From Phoebastria nigripes (Eukaryota; Chordata; Aves; Procellariiformes; Diomedeidae): DNA of 64,000 bases. The stretch is taken from contig JAYKAV010003095.1 in NCBI GenBank assembly GCA_035582835.1, positions 282,083 to 346,082 of the forward strand, written 5' to 3'. Shown here piece after piece: positions 25,355 to 37,345 of this stretch (its first letter is position 1; each line of letters begins with the position of its first letter). Below the pieces are notes generated by a model. It worked only from the letters and a program-made list of their open reading frames with translations, was not told where the DNA came from and searched no databases. The position numbers and the translations under genes were made by a program.

Positions 25355-27090
25355 TCTCTAACAACAAAAAAAGTGTTAATGGCCAAAGCCAGTTTTAGAT
25401 ACTAAAAATTATAATTCTTTCTTTTCTTTGCTGTTTTACAGCAAACATAGGAAAGAACATAGGATGTAGATTTTATAATTTATTTCACATGTACACAATT
25501 TGTGTACTAAATATGATCTTCTGAGCTCAAACTAATCTTTGCTTTTTCAGTATTTTAATTATTTTATTGTATGATTATTTAATTATTTTATTGTGTATAA
25601 CTAGTTGTAAATTTAATAGTTTTGTGCTTGCTGCAACTTGTATAACTGAACCCCAGGGAATTGTTGGAAACAGTTCAAAATGACTAGTCATTGAGTCCTG
25701 TTAAAGATGTTCCCCAATATTCTCTGGCTTATAGAAGACTGCACAATCCCTTTAGGTTCAGTAACAGAATAGGAACCCGAACCTTCTTCTGATTTGGTGT
25801 TGCTAAGGACATAGCAGTGGCTCTTCTAGGTGCTGACATCCTGTGGCCTGTGCTGATGGTGTCCTATAGTGAGTGCCTACATAACCTTATAAGGATTGAA
25901 AAAATATACTTTGTTAGTTCCCCAGAAAATCCTTCCAAACTGCAGCAAGCAGTGTCCATGCACGGAAAAGATGGCTAGATTTTTCTCCTATGAACTTATT
26001 CAGGGGACTTAACTGAAAGAGGGCTTAACCTTCCTTACCCGAAAAGGAAAGTAATAATTCTGGATTTTTGTAGAAAGAATATAATTGAACTGTGTTCAGA
26101 CTCTCAAAATTTTGTTAAGAGAAGTAAATTATTTTCTTTAGAATAGTCATCTACAAGCATTAAGGTTATGGACTGATTCAGCAGATTAAAATACTTTGCC
26201 CTAATATTACTTGATCTGAAGGACTCTCAAGAGTCTGTGAGAGGAAAACTGCAGTAATAAAGGATCTGACATGTGGGAACTGGTTTCTCTCTCAAGTGAT
26301 GCTTACTTGTGATATTTATTTATATTTCTGTTCTTAAGTTACTGTTTTTTGGGGGGATCTCTTTCCTGGTTGTTCAGGATTTAAAAATTACAAGACAATT
26401 TTATTTTACATTTGATCTTCACATGTGAGGAAGAAATTCATTCATGAAATAAGAAATCATACTGAGAATGCTATACGCATGCCTTGCAATGTGGGCAGTT
26501 TTTGGTAAACCAATTTTCTGTTTTCAGGTTCCATTTAATCCTACTTTTATTGCAAAATGAATGCAATCTGAATTCAGATACAAAAGTGATATGGAGTAAT
26601 GAGAAAGGTCTGTGTCTTAATAAAGGCTTTATCAGAGGCCCATTTGCATAATTGTTCCATAAAATATGTTTTACGTATTTAATCTGTAAAGAAACAGGGA
26701 ATTGAGTTTAGTTTCTAGTTGCAATGATTTTTCAGGAATAAAATCTAGAGACTCCTAAAATAAGAAAAAAGTAAGAAAAAAAAGTCAGCAAAGCACGTTA
26801 TCTTTCCAGTCACTGCCAATATGAGACGGATGGTGTTTGAGAAATTAAAGTGAAACACAGTGAAGAGCCACTCTCTGCATTCTTGGCTATGAAGTGTGCC
26901 TTTGTGCACTGCTGTCACATCCCTCTAACATCTTGGAATGGAGCCCCCGATGGAGACAGAGCCAGAAGACATGTAAATCACAGGAAATAGACAAGTTTGT
27001 AATTACCTTCTGAACGCAATTATCTCAGATATTCAAAATCACTTGCTACTCTTGCTTTGTAATGAGAGGTGAACAGTGATATCTGAATAA
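25355..27090. other. AT-rich DNA without a recognisable gene
   Basis: No supported frame, repeat family or RNA gene seen. The segment at 25553-25600 holds a short imperfect tandem of ATTATTTTATTGT-like words. Confidence 0.6.
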
Positions 27091-27276
27091 GTGGAAAAAA
27101 CCTCTCTGGAAAAACTGCAAAACATGAGAGAGCTCTCAGCAAGCTCTCAACAAACTTCTGTGGATGACAACAAAGAAGTCTACCTGGATTTTCAAAAGGG
27201 TTTTAACAAGGTCTCTCATCAAAGGGACCAGTACTGCAGTATTTACTACAGCATAGTCCCCACAAGAATTGGATAA
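27091..27276 (+). mobile_element. Possible old LINE reverse-transcriptase relic
   Basis: A 61-codon open frame contains the words EVYLDFQKGFNKVSHQR (about 27175-27225). They resemble motif A of CR1/LINE reverse transcriptases (YLDF.KAFD.V.H), including the catalytic Asp of YLD. The usual second Asp (AFD) is Asn here. No further motif was recognised before or after it, so this would be a short, much-decayed fragment. The nucleotide sequence does not align obviously with the younger CR1 copies in the window. One motif of about 17 residues is suggestive, not conclusive. Confidence 0.42.
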
Positions 27277-30200
27277 AACTTCAGCTAATTAAATCATGTA
27301 CCTTGCATCTTAGCTTTATTGCTATATATCTGAGGCAATTTATACCTGGATGTTATTTCATATTGTAGGCACAGTATGCCGAAGTATATTTAATTTCATC
27401 TGAATACAGGTGAAGTACTTAAGGAATACTTAAGGACTTTTTTGAGGAAACAGAGGTACATCTACTCTTCTTTTGGATGGAGTTTTCATTTGCTTTGAGT
27501 CTAGTAAAAACTATAAATCAGAAAGTTTGTGAGGGTGATGATTGCACTACGTGTTTAGAGTTTTATATCTCTGTGAAATGCTAAAATATGTAGTCAAAAA
27601 TAGCATAGTGGGAAAAGCACAGAAGGTATGGTGTAGTGAAACTTTGCTCAGAGTGTGGGTGGTTGGGAGATCATTGTAAAAGAACTTTATGGTAGCGGGA
27701 CTGAGGTGAAACCAAAAGAATAATTCGTGGCAGAAGAAATTAAACCGGATATACCCTAAAGACTGATGGGAATATTTCTACTGCATCCTGGACAGATAAT
27801 AAAATGGAAAGAGGTATGGTTAGGAATTCCATATAGGCAGTATTATTTGCATATTCTTCAGCAAAGAATTATCAGCAATGCCTAGTGGATGACTGTAGCC
27901 TTCAGTTGTTCACCAGCACAACCCTACAGTGTTTATTTGCTACTCTTTGTAGCAGACTTGTTCAAATACAGAGTGATGGATAAGATCCTATAGTATTGTT
28001 ATAAATAATGAGAACATCACTAAAAATAATATTTTACAAATTTTTAAAAAAATTCATTTCAAACAATTTACTTAACACAAGCATATAAATTTCTATGAAC
28101 ATCATACCAGGAACTTCATTAGCTCATAAATGAGCTGTAAATTAAAAACCTCTAGCATTCACAAGAAGAAGAAGAAAGGACATTTTAAACCAGATAACAA
28201 TCCAGCTAATATGAAAGGCACACTATTCTATATCAGCTTGAGGTTTAGTCAAAGCTTCAACCACAACCTTAAAAATCTTTGTAGTGATAAGAATTTGAGC
28301 CAAATGAGAATTTGAGTCAAAATAGGATAATCACATAACAAAACTTTCTGCAAAACAGAGACAAAATCTTGTGTAAAGACTCTTTGTGTAAAATCTGCAA
28401 AATCCTGTGAAACCTTGCTTTCATCCAAAATAAAATTAGCATGACTGTTGCAGTAGATATTTCAGTACGAAAAATAACCCAGAGGAATAGATGAAGATTT
28501 GTGAATTAGAGTAGACAGTGAATTTGTTTGGCAAGTGTAAGGGTTCAGATGTGTGATGGTACTTTTGACTTATCTTTGGCTCTGACATCTGCATTATCTG
28601 CATTCCTCAGACAGCCACACATTACACTGTTGGTCTTTTTTACTTTATAAAGTTATTGAGATGTTTTTATTGTGTTTGACAGATAGAATATATCATTTTT
28701 AGAACAAAGTTAAATTTGCAGTGACTTGCGTATCTTTTCAATAGCTAGCAAGCCTAGTTCTTAACTTCAAAGAATGAAACGTCCAGAGACTTACTTTATT
28801 AAAAATACAATAAATAAAAAGAAACACCCCCTGAGACAACTCAAATGTCCATTGATATTAAAGTGTGTGGACTGATGTTCCATGAGTGAGAAAACAAAAA
28901 TCTGAAGTCTGAATAATATCAGCTCTCACTGGTAAACTTGGAATTGAGAAGTATTTTAATGCCAGAAAGTCCCCACTTTATTTCCTGCTTGACTTATTGA
29001 TGGGTGAAAGGAATTCTATTATTTATTGAGGTTCTACAAAGCCTTACTCCTCTCTGGTCTGCATCACTACATCCTTATGAAGTAACAGAATAAGATGTGC
29101 CACTCAGACTTTGTCTTTTTTGTTGTTGTTGGGGTTTGTTTGGGTTAGTTTTTTTTCCAATTTAATGGAAAGTTTAAAAACTTGCAAGGTTTTAGGAACA
29201 TTGACAAATGAGACAATGGCACAAATTGAATGGAACAATATGTTTAGAAACGATAGTTCAGCTGATGAGTTCATCTGTGTTATATAAAAAACTTAACCTA
29301 CTGATTTTTTCAGAAATTATAAACAAATGTATTTTTTAAAAAAATCAATATTACAAAAGCAAAATCAGTACTGCTAGTAGTACTTTGTGAAAACAGTCAA
29401 GAAAGAGATATTATTCTTTAACTGAGAGGAAAAATTTCTCTCCAATTGCAAAATAGTAACAATGTCTGAAATAAACATCATCTATATGAAACCACTTGGA
29501 AAGAAATGTTTGTTGTTAAATGTGTTGAAATATCAGTGGGAAAAAGCAAAACTTATTTGTAGCAGTTAGAGTAAGAACCCATGCATCTCTGACTCAGGTT
29601 ACAATAGACTGCAATACACACTGAAGAGGTAAAAATATTTTAACACATAAAACTGTGACATCCTTCCTGATAGTTTCTGAGTTAAGGGCTCCTTAAAATC
29701 CTCAGTGCTTTGAGTTCTTCCAGAACAGATGTATGTAGTTTAGACATTTCTACAGGCTTTCCTGGCTCCCAGCTTCCTTGTCTTAACTGCGGGAAAGCCT
29801 GCATCCTGCCAGCTGTGGTCTAGGTGTACTATGTGGACGTCCCTGGGATCCCTGAGAGCTTGGTGCCTTCAAGCCTTGGAAATCTTCACCCACCACTGCA
29901 ACAGAGCATAGCAGCTCTTCCAACAGCACACAGAAAACCTGCTGGCAGACAGAAGAAAAGCTGTTGTTTCCGGAAGAAATCCAGAAAGTAAGCAGAGAAA
30001 ATGAAGTATGACCAGGACATCAGCTTTCCCAAAGCACAGCTATGGAACCTTTAATGACTGTGAGCGATCAAGACCTCAGTTATACACATCTTGTGAGAAC
30101 AAAATAAAGTCCATTCAACAGCATGTTTCCTTTTAACGCCATGCTCTGGAATTTCACCAGTACTGACAAAAAGAAAAATGTCAGCTACCAAATCACAAAC

Positions 30201-30487
30201 ACCAGCAGTGCCTGATGTTTTCCTAAAGAGTTTTAATTTGCCCAAACTATAGATCAGATCCAAACTAATTTTAGCTTGTGCAATCTGAAAAGATCTGATA
30301 ATCATAATAGGTCAGAAGATGGAAATCGTCTTTGTTATCCACAATTCATTGATTAAATTTCTTCAGAGAGTAAAAAAGAGGATTGGNAACTCAAAATAAG
30401 ATAAATAATACTCAATCACTCCCAAATGGCAGAATTTAGTCTTTTTAGGATATGCTTTACAACCAATCTAACCTTAAAAATATATCT
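27277..30487. other. AT-rich DNA without a recognisable gene
   Basis: Contains an (AAG)n stretch at 28162-28178, T- and GTT-rich DNA at 29120-29160, and a moderately GC-rich patch at 29755-29950 of unknown origin. No frame is supported. Confidence 0.6.
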
Positions 30488-32082
30488 CAGGTTTGAGACC
30501 ATCTAAGGAGCCTGAAGGTGCACAAGTCCATGGGACCCGATGAGATCCATCCGCAGGTCCTGAAGGAACTGGCAGATGAAGTTACTAAGCTGCTAATGCC
30601 TCATATTTGAGAAGTCATGGCAAGCCGATGAAGTTCCCACTGACTGGAAAAGGGGAAACATAACCCCCATTTTTAAAAAGGGAAAAAAGGAAGACGCGGG
30701 GAACTACAGGCCAGTCAGTCTGACCTCTGTGCCTGGGAAGATCATGGAACAGATCCTCCTGGAAGCTATGCTAAGGCACATGGAGGACAGGGAGGTGATT
30801 CGAGACAGCCAGCATGGCTTCACCAAGGGCAAGTCCTGCCTGACCAACCTAGTGGCCTTCTATGATGGAGGGACTACATCAGTGGACATGGGAAGAGCTT
30901 CAGGTGTCGTCTATCTGGACCTCTGTAAGGCCTTTGACACAGTCCCCCACAACATCCTTCTCTCTATACTGGAGAGGTATGGATTGGATGGGTGGACTGT
31001 CCGGTGGATGAGGAATTGGTTGGATGGTCGCATCCAGAGGGTAGTGGTCAATGGCTCAATGTCCAGATGGAGATTGGTGACAAGTGGTGTCCCACAGGGG
31101 TCCATATTGGGACAGGTACTGTTTAATATCTTCATCAGTGACATAGATGGTGGGATCGAGTGCACCCTCGGAAAGTTTGCAGATGACACCAAGCTGAGTG
31201 GTGCAGTTGACACGCCTGAGAGATGGGGATGCCATCCAGAGGGACCTGGACAAACTCGAGAAGTGGGCCTGTGTGAACCTCATGAGGTTCAACAAGGCCA
31301 AGGGCAAGGTCCTACACCTGGGTTGGGGCAACCCACAGTATCAATACAGGCTGGGCGATGAAGGGATTGAGAGCAGCCCTGCCGAGAAGGACTTGGGGGT
31401 ACTGGTGGATGAAAAGCTGGGCANGAGCCGACAATGTGCNCTCNCAGCCCAGGAGGCCAGCCGTATCCTGGGCTGCATCACAAGAAGCATGGCCAGCAGG
31501 TCGAGGGANGTGATTCTGCCCCTCNANTCTNCTCTGGTGAGNNCCCACCTGGAGNACTGCNTCCAGCTCTGGAGCCCTCAGCACAGGAAAGACATGGACC
31601 TGTTGGAGTGGGTCCAGGGGAGTGTCACAAAAACGATCAGGGGGATGGAAAGCCTCTCCTATGAAGAAAGGCTGAGAGAGTTGGGGTTGTTCAGCCTGGA
31701 GAAGAGAAGGCTTCAGGGAGACCTTATTGCAGCCTATCACTAGGGGGGGCTTATAAGAAAGATGGCAGCAAATGTTTTACCAGGACCTGTTGCGACAGGA
31801 CAAAGGGGAATGGCTTTAAACCAAAAGAGAGTAGATTTAAACTAGAGATAAGGAAGAAATTTTTTTACGCTGAGGGTGGTGAACCACTGGAAGAGGTTGC
31901 CCAGAGAGGTAGTAGATGCGCCATCCTTGGAAACATTGAAGGTCAGGTTGGACAAGCAACCTGATCTAGTTGAAGATTGTCCCTGCCCACGGCAGGGGGG
32001 TTGGACTAGATGACCTTTAAAGGTCCCTTCCAACCCATACTATTCTATGATTCAATTCTATTCTATGATTCTATGATTCTAT
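30488..32082 (+). mobile_element. CR1 LINE, 5' truncated
   Basis: About 1.6 kb of CR1, from CAGGTTTGAGACCATC to the terminal array of ATTCTATG words at 32040-32082. It is co-linear with the 24-kb copy and better preserved, with about 1.2 kb of the reverse-transcriptase reading frame readable. Eleven Ns fall between 31424 and 31561, a density far above the rest of the window. This suggests that reads from several similar copies were merged in the assembly here. Confidence 0.97.
30520..31743 (+). pseudogene. CR1 ORF2 reverse transcriptase, nearly continuous but frameshifted
   Basis: The frame at 30729-31361 contains [16 protein letters not shown] with the catalytic Asp at 30918-30920, [10 protein letters not shown] from about 31083, and an intact FADD box at 31176-31187. 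All three catalytic Asp codons of the palm are therefore present. The reading then shifts at about 31211-31230 into the frame at 31198-31743, which carries the thumb and connecting region ([17 protein letters not shown] and following). One small indel thus separates the palm from the rest. The upstream part (30520-30728) continues the same domain with a stop near 30610. The endonuclease is missing because of 5' truncation. Confidence 0.92.
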
Positions 32083-33457
32083 GTATTTTGAAACCTGATA
32101 CTAAGAGGTGGTACAAGTTACTTTCCTGTAATAGCACCACTTTTCTTTAGACAAGCTGGAGAAAAAAAGAAATCTTTTGTGCAGAGTTTGTGAATTATTA
32201 ATTTTATGCATGTGAGTTTCTTTCGGTAGGATCAAGTACATCTTTTATTGTTTTACTGAACTGGGCCAGAGGCAGCTTCTTACACAGGGTATAATTTAGA
32301 TATGTCAGAAATATTTGATATATTTTATATGCCATATTTCTGTAAACATTTTAACTAATATCTTTATTTTTGTTTACATGGCTCAAAGGTGTAATTAATA
32401 CAAGAAAGTTAATCTGGTTTTGCCCAAAAAGCGTGAATGTCAAGCAACAAGAAAATACTCATGTATTTGCTTGCTTGCTTGCTTTTCTTCTCCCTTTTTT
32501 TCTCTTGTTCCTTTGTTCATGTTAAATTATTTGTGAGCCTGATTATTTTTTTTTTTGTATTATGACTACATGAATTTTTATTTCTCTGTTTACCCATAAT
32601 GAGACTGGAATTAAAGGACTGTGTACACATAGTTTTTTACTTAACTGTCATTATAAAGATCAATAAATATCTTTCATGTCCTTTCAAAAAGATCGATAAG
32701 CTACTAAAAGCCAAGAGATGGGGCAAGATTAAGACTTAACAAAAGGACCTCAGTAATTTATATGAAATCACTGTGGTCTGATGCCCCCCTAAAGTCCAAG
32801 GACTCTGTGAGAATGTGATTAGACCTACTGTAGGTCTATAGCATATCTATATGCTGTCTGGTATTTTGTATTGACCAAAAGTTATGGTAAATATGTTGCA
32901 ATTAAGACAAGCCTCGGTGGAGATCTGCAAATCAGTCACCTGAGAAAGTCCTTATTTAAAAGAACTCACACATTTGACACGATACCAACAATCATGTGAA
33001 GAAATATAATTTGGATGCCCTTTTCTAACCTTCTGAAAAAAAGATACAAAACAGTACTGGCTTTACAACTACATGGCATCCCATAAACTAAGAGAAGCAC
33101 TGTAAAAGTTATGAGGGCTTCTTTGACCCGGGAAATAAAGCATCAATGTTAAGAGTGAGGATGTCATCTTTTAACTTCCAGATTGTTGTTTCTTAGTGAA
33201 AAAGACCTTCTAGATCTGCGTGCATAAATGGAGCCACAGGATAGCCACACAGAGTTTGCCTTTTCTACCATACTTAAATGTCACCTTTTGGTTTGTACCA
33301 GCTGAGACATTCACAGCTCAGTCTTGGGTCTAACTTGACTTCAGCCTTCTAGCAGCACTTAAACCGCATCACCATGACTAATGATCTACAGTGATCTACA
33401 GACCTGTTGAAAACTGTACTATAGATTACTCTAGGATAATCCACTTAGATAAACTCT
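32083..33457. other. AT-rich DNA without a recognisable gene
   Basis: Includes a (TTGC)n run at 32466-32484 and a 12-bp tandem word (GATCTACAGT) at 33383-33402. No frame is supported. Confidence 0.6.
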
Positions 33458-33489
33458 AAGTATAATCCATTCATTAATGGATTATACTT
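33458..33489. repeat. Perfect short palindrome (14-bp stem, 4-nt loop)
   Basis: The arms 33458-33471 and 33476-33489 are exact reverse complements around the loop CATT. The stem is AT-rich. It does not extend further, has no terminator context in a vertebrate genome, and is too short for a typical microRNA precursor. Confidence 0.9.
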
Positions 33490-33822
33490 GTGGTTATTTA
33501 TTGATAAGAAAAATTACCCTTATGTTAGCCTTCTAAACTGTTAGTGATTTATTTTTTTTCTTAAGACTGTAATTTGCCACTTTGGAATCAGAGAAGAGAT
33601 TTCCTGTGGGGCAAAGGAAAACAGGTATTTTCTAAAATGTACTCTTAAATCCGTGAATGTTGATAGTTTGGACATAAAAGACATTTGCATTCCCAGCAAC
33701 AGGGTTTTTTTAAACAGCTTACAAAAAAACCGAGATAATTTCTTTAGCTCACATTTTTAATGTCATTCACCCTGACATGATCTGCTTTTGAAGATTTCTG
33801 GTTTTGTTTTGTGTTTTTGCAG

Positions 33823-33927
33823 GGTCAGCACTATGATCCACACAAGAGCTGGTGCTAGTGTCAGGGGTGGAGAGACGGTGGGACTTTTCAGCAGTGAAGA
33901 ACAGCACCTTAGACCTAAAAGTTATTG
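33823..33927 (+). other. Candidate 105-bp internal exon
   Basis: The segment is preceded by a strong acceptor (TGTGTTTTTGCAG ending at 33822, after a T-rich tract), with a branch-point-like CCCTGAC about 50 bp upstream. It is followed by a consensus donor, TTG|GTAAGTCC, at 33928. Of the three forward frames only one is open throughout. It starts one base in and gives 34 complete codons, beginning VSTMIHTRAGASV and ending EEQHLRPKSY. A length of 105 bp with phase 1 at both ends would make it a symmetric, skippable exon. I do not recognise the peptide. Good splice signals occur by chance in 64 kb, so this remains a candidate, either coding or noncoding. Confidence 0.3.
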
Positions 33928-36900
33928 GTAAGTCCACATTCAAGTGAACGTGCCTTGGTAGGTCCCTGTCTCTCTTCTCTGGACNTTCTTGCCTGCAAGC
34001 ATCAAAACAACCCAGTCAAGTATCACAAGTTATTGCACATTTATTATATCCTGCTTCTTGAAATTAGTTTTATTGCTTTTCTAAATACTTGTTTTCCATG
34101 AACAACAGCAAGATTTGTTTGTGACAATCCTGACATCCTCAGCACTTAGTCTATGCAAGGGATGGGTGATGTGGAGAATGAATCTGAATTGCAATGCTCT
34201 TCTTGACTGTTTTGCTCAGTTAAAGTAGAGACAGCACAGAACATATTTGCATTAAGCATAGTCTCTTTCAGAAGAAGAAATGAGCACTTGGAATTTGAAA
34301 ACTGTCAAAAGAGTATTTTGTTGAAGGGGAAGCCTTTTGATTTTTGGCATGTTTCACTAATGGTTTTTACTGACAAATTTTCTTTCTGAGCACCCAATTC
34401 CTGCTTTTGAATATCTTGTCACTTGGGCTTTAAATCTTGCATATTGTCCTTTTCCCTGAAGAGAGAGATTTCAGCTACTGTTTGCTCTGCTGTTAAATTT
34501 TACAGCTCAGTGATAATAAAATATCAAAGAAGCTATTTCATGGCCTTTTAGCAATGTAGATGGATGGATTCAGATCAGAGAAATGTATTTGGTCATAGAA
34601 CTCACCTAACGTGCCCTTATTTAATAGATGATAGATCTATTAAATACAAAATACAGGACTGGAAGTTGGTGTTATATTTTAATCCCAGTTATGTGGCTTT
34701 TTTTTTTCAGGTCACTGAAACATTTAAAAGATGCTGAAGTTTAAACCACTGGTGGCCATAGTTAATAGGAAAGACTTGAATAGCAGATGGTGGGATGAAC
34801 CACAAGTACAAAGCGTGAATAACTTGCTACCCCCCTTGAGACAGGATATTACTCTAAACATGCCTGGTCTTGATTTATTGTAATATGTTTTACATTTTTT
34901 TTGCATCCTTTTTTTTTTTTTTTGTGTCTGTGATAACTTTTATACTCAATATTCTGGGTTATAGAGGGGAACAAGAAAAGATGTTGAAATATATTTATCT
35001 GTCACAATTAAGCTGTTGCTTTTCTAACAATCTTCTTTCAATAGTTTGTGACCAGGTTTTGTGAATCAATACATCACCATGACTCAAAAGATAAAATTTA
35101 CTGCTCTGATCATTTGACTGAAATGACAGAATTAAGGTTAACATTGGTAACATTAGATCTAGGGTCCAAGCTCCTTAGTGCAGGTTTCCTGGAGAAATTG
35201 TATTTGCACCTACAGAAATACAGTAAAATCCATCATGAAGAGACTTGAAATTAATAACATTCACACTTCAGCTTTCCAAAATGTATGCAGCAGAATTTTG
35301 AAGAGGAAATTAAGAATTCATTTATTTTATGTGTTACCTTTGAAGTATTAGGACATCAGCACAGATAAATGTTCTACTTTTATGGAAGTAAGTTGATTTT
35401 TTTANATTAAGCATGATAATAAATAAAAACATAAATAAAACAACCTGGAATTGCCCTGTCTCTGACACCTTCATAAAGACATGCTTGCCAATCCTACTTG
35501 TTTTTCCCTCCTAATGCCTTCTAATAAAATATTATGTATTGATTTCTTTTGGAACAATGCCTAGTAATTTCACCTTTGAGGAACTGTCAACTTCCAAATG
35601 GAAACATATTTCACTGCAGAAGTACACAGGTCTTCATAGCAGGTAAAATGTAATTTAAAGTACACTATTTGTGTACACTACCATTCTTCATGTGAGTGAA
35701 TGACAATGCCACAGGCACACTGCATATTTCTCTTTGAGGTTCAGCTAGTGAAGTTAAGCTGACCTCTTCATTCTGTGTTAAGGAACAATGTTTTGTGGAG
35801 TTGCAAAATTCCTTGGTAAAGCAGGAAAGAACAGTTAAAAGTGCAATATTAGTAAAGGCCAGTACTCCTCTGGGCTTCATAAAAAATAATTGATGACACC
35901 TTGGCTTTTAACAATTTCTTATCAAATACAGTTACATTGCTTAGGTATTAAGCAGGTTCCCTTACATGATGATTGCTATATTTGAAACCTGGTAGAACCA
36001 GGGTATATTACAAACAAGTACTAGATATGTGAGAAAGAGGGAGGACAAACAAGAAAAGTAAGGATTTCTCATGGCATTTTTGTTGCCTTACAGTTCAGCA
36101 ATTTGTAAATAGATTTGTGTTTACAGTTTCTTTCTTTTTAAAATTAATCACTCTTACGACTCTGACCACAGTCGAAGAAATGAAATAATCTTTTATTCTT
36201 TAGGACTCATGAGTTAAGATCCCAGCATGAGGTAAAAAGGGAGAAAATCAACACATCTATGATTAATATTATGTACCGTATTGCTCCCACACAGAAAATC
36301 AAAAGCTTTCTGACCTACGTTGCAAACAGAGAGTATATGACTTGGCTTACAGACTGGAGAGAAGTCAGCAGACAAGACACACAAAGTGGATCTTTAAATG
36401 CAATAGTATGGAAAGAGGTAGGTCATTAACTTGCAAAGAAAATTCACTGTTCATTAAAAACTTTGGTAAGATCTCTAATTTCAGAGGTGGTGTTGCCACA
36501 CTTACAGTGCCTTGAAAAAGAACAATTTCCACAGTTTGAGAATTCATCCTTTTAAAAGAGATCAAAATGGACATAGAGTAAATATAGCATTCAAAATGAT
36601 GGGTAGCTTTTAAGTATTTTGGCCTTTATGTTTAGGTTTATGATAGACAATCTTTATGTCTGGATCCTGTGCCATTTTGACAACGAAAAAGTGTATTTAC
36701 TCCTTAATACACTTTCTTTACCTCCAGTCATGTCTCAATGTCAATGTTTGTTACTCAAAATTTTGCTGTGGGCACACCATATATATGGAACCAAGAACTC
36801 ACCACTAGTCTAAATTGTCTAATGACCACAGGAAAGCCTCAGTATTAACACAGTTAAAATGGTTATACAAAAACTTCCTAGCCTCTCCTTTTCTCTGGTC

Positions 36901-37116
36901 AGATGCTCACCCTTCCACATCCTTTGATTGACAATTTCTTTCTCTTTCAAGAATGAGAGGCAGTATTGTGCCAAGTTATCAGCATCCTCAGTATCTCCCT
37001 CTGAGAAGTATATGGTGTTCATCATGAGGTTTTCTTCCTCCCTGTCTTGGGTCTGCTTTGGGCTATTTTTATTTATGTGGGAGTTTTTTGGTTCTTTGTT
37101 TTTTTTCCTTCTTTTT
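33928..37116. other. AT-rich DNA without a recognisable gene
   Basis: Contains a long T run at 34911-34923 and many short unsupported frames. No repeat family or RNA gene seen. Confidence 0.6.
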
Positions 37117-37345
37117 CTCACAGCCCCAGCTCCCCTCTCAGAGACTTCCAGCTAAAGCCAGAGAGTGGCACAGTTGCCTCTTCCAGCCCCAGCTCCCCGC
37201 AAGGGCTGCCATTTATCACCCGCTGACTCCCCGTCCCAGTCATGCCCGTGCCACATGGGGGATCATGGGGCTTAAACTAAAAGAGGAAAGCCCACATGCA
37301 CTGCTCCTCTCGGCAGTTGTTAGCACTTTCAAAACCAGCTGAAAC
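37117..37345. other. GC-rich block of unknown origin, after a strong acceptor-like tract
   Basis: A pyrimidine tract (37086-37121) ending CTCACAG leads into about 230 bp richer in G+C than the surroundings. The word CAGCCCCAGCTCCCC occurs twice in it, near 37121 and 37182. A 94-codon frame (37058-37342) crosses the acceptor-like tract and so is unlikely to be coding as it stands. This could be a noncoding exon, a degraded LTR or a local GC-rich element. No donor of quality was found within 250 bp. Confidence 0.3.

Noticed and set aside
33458..33489. Palindrome as a microRNA precursor
   Set aside because: The stem is only 14 bp with a 4-nt loop, too short for Drosha processing.
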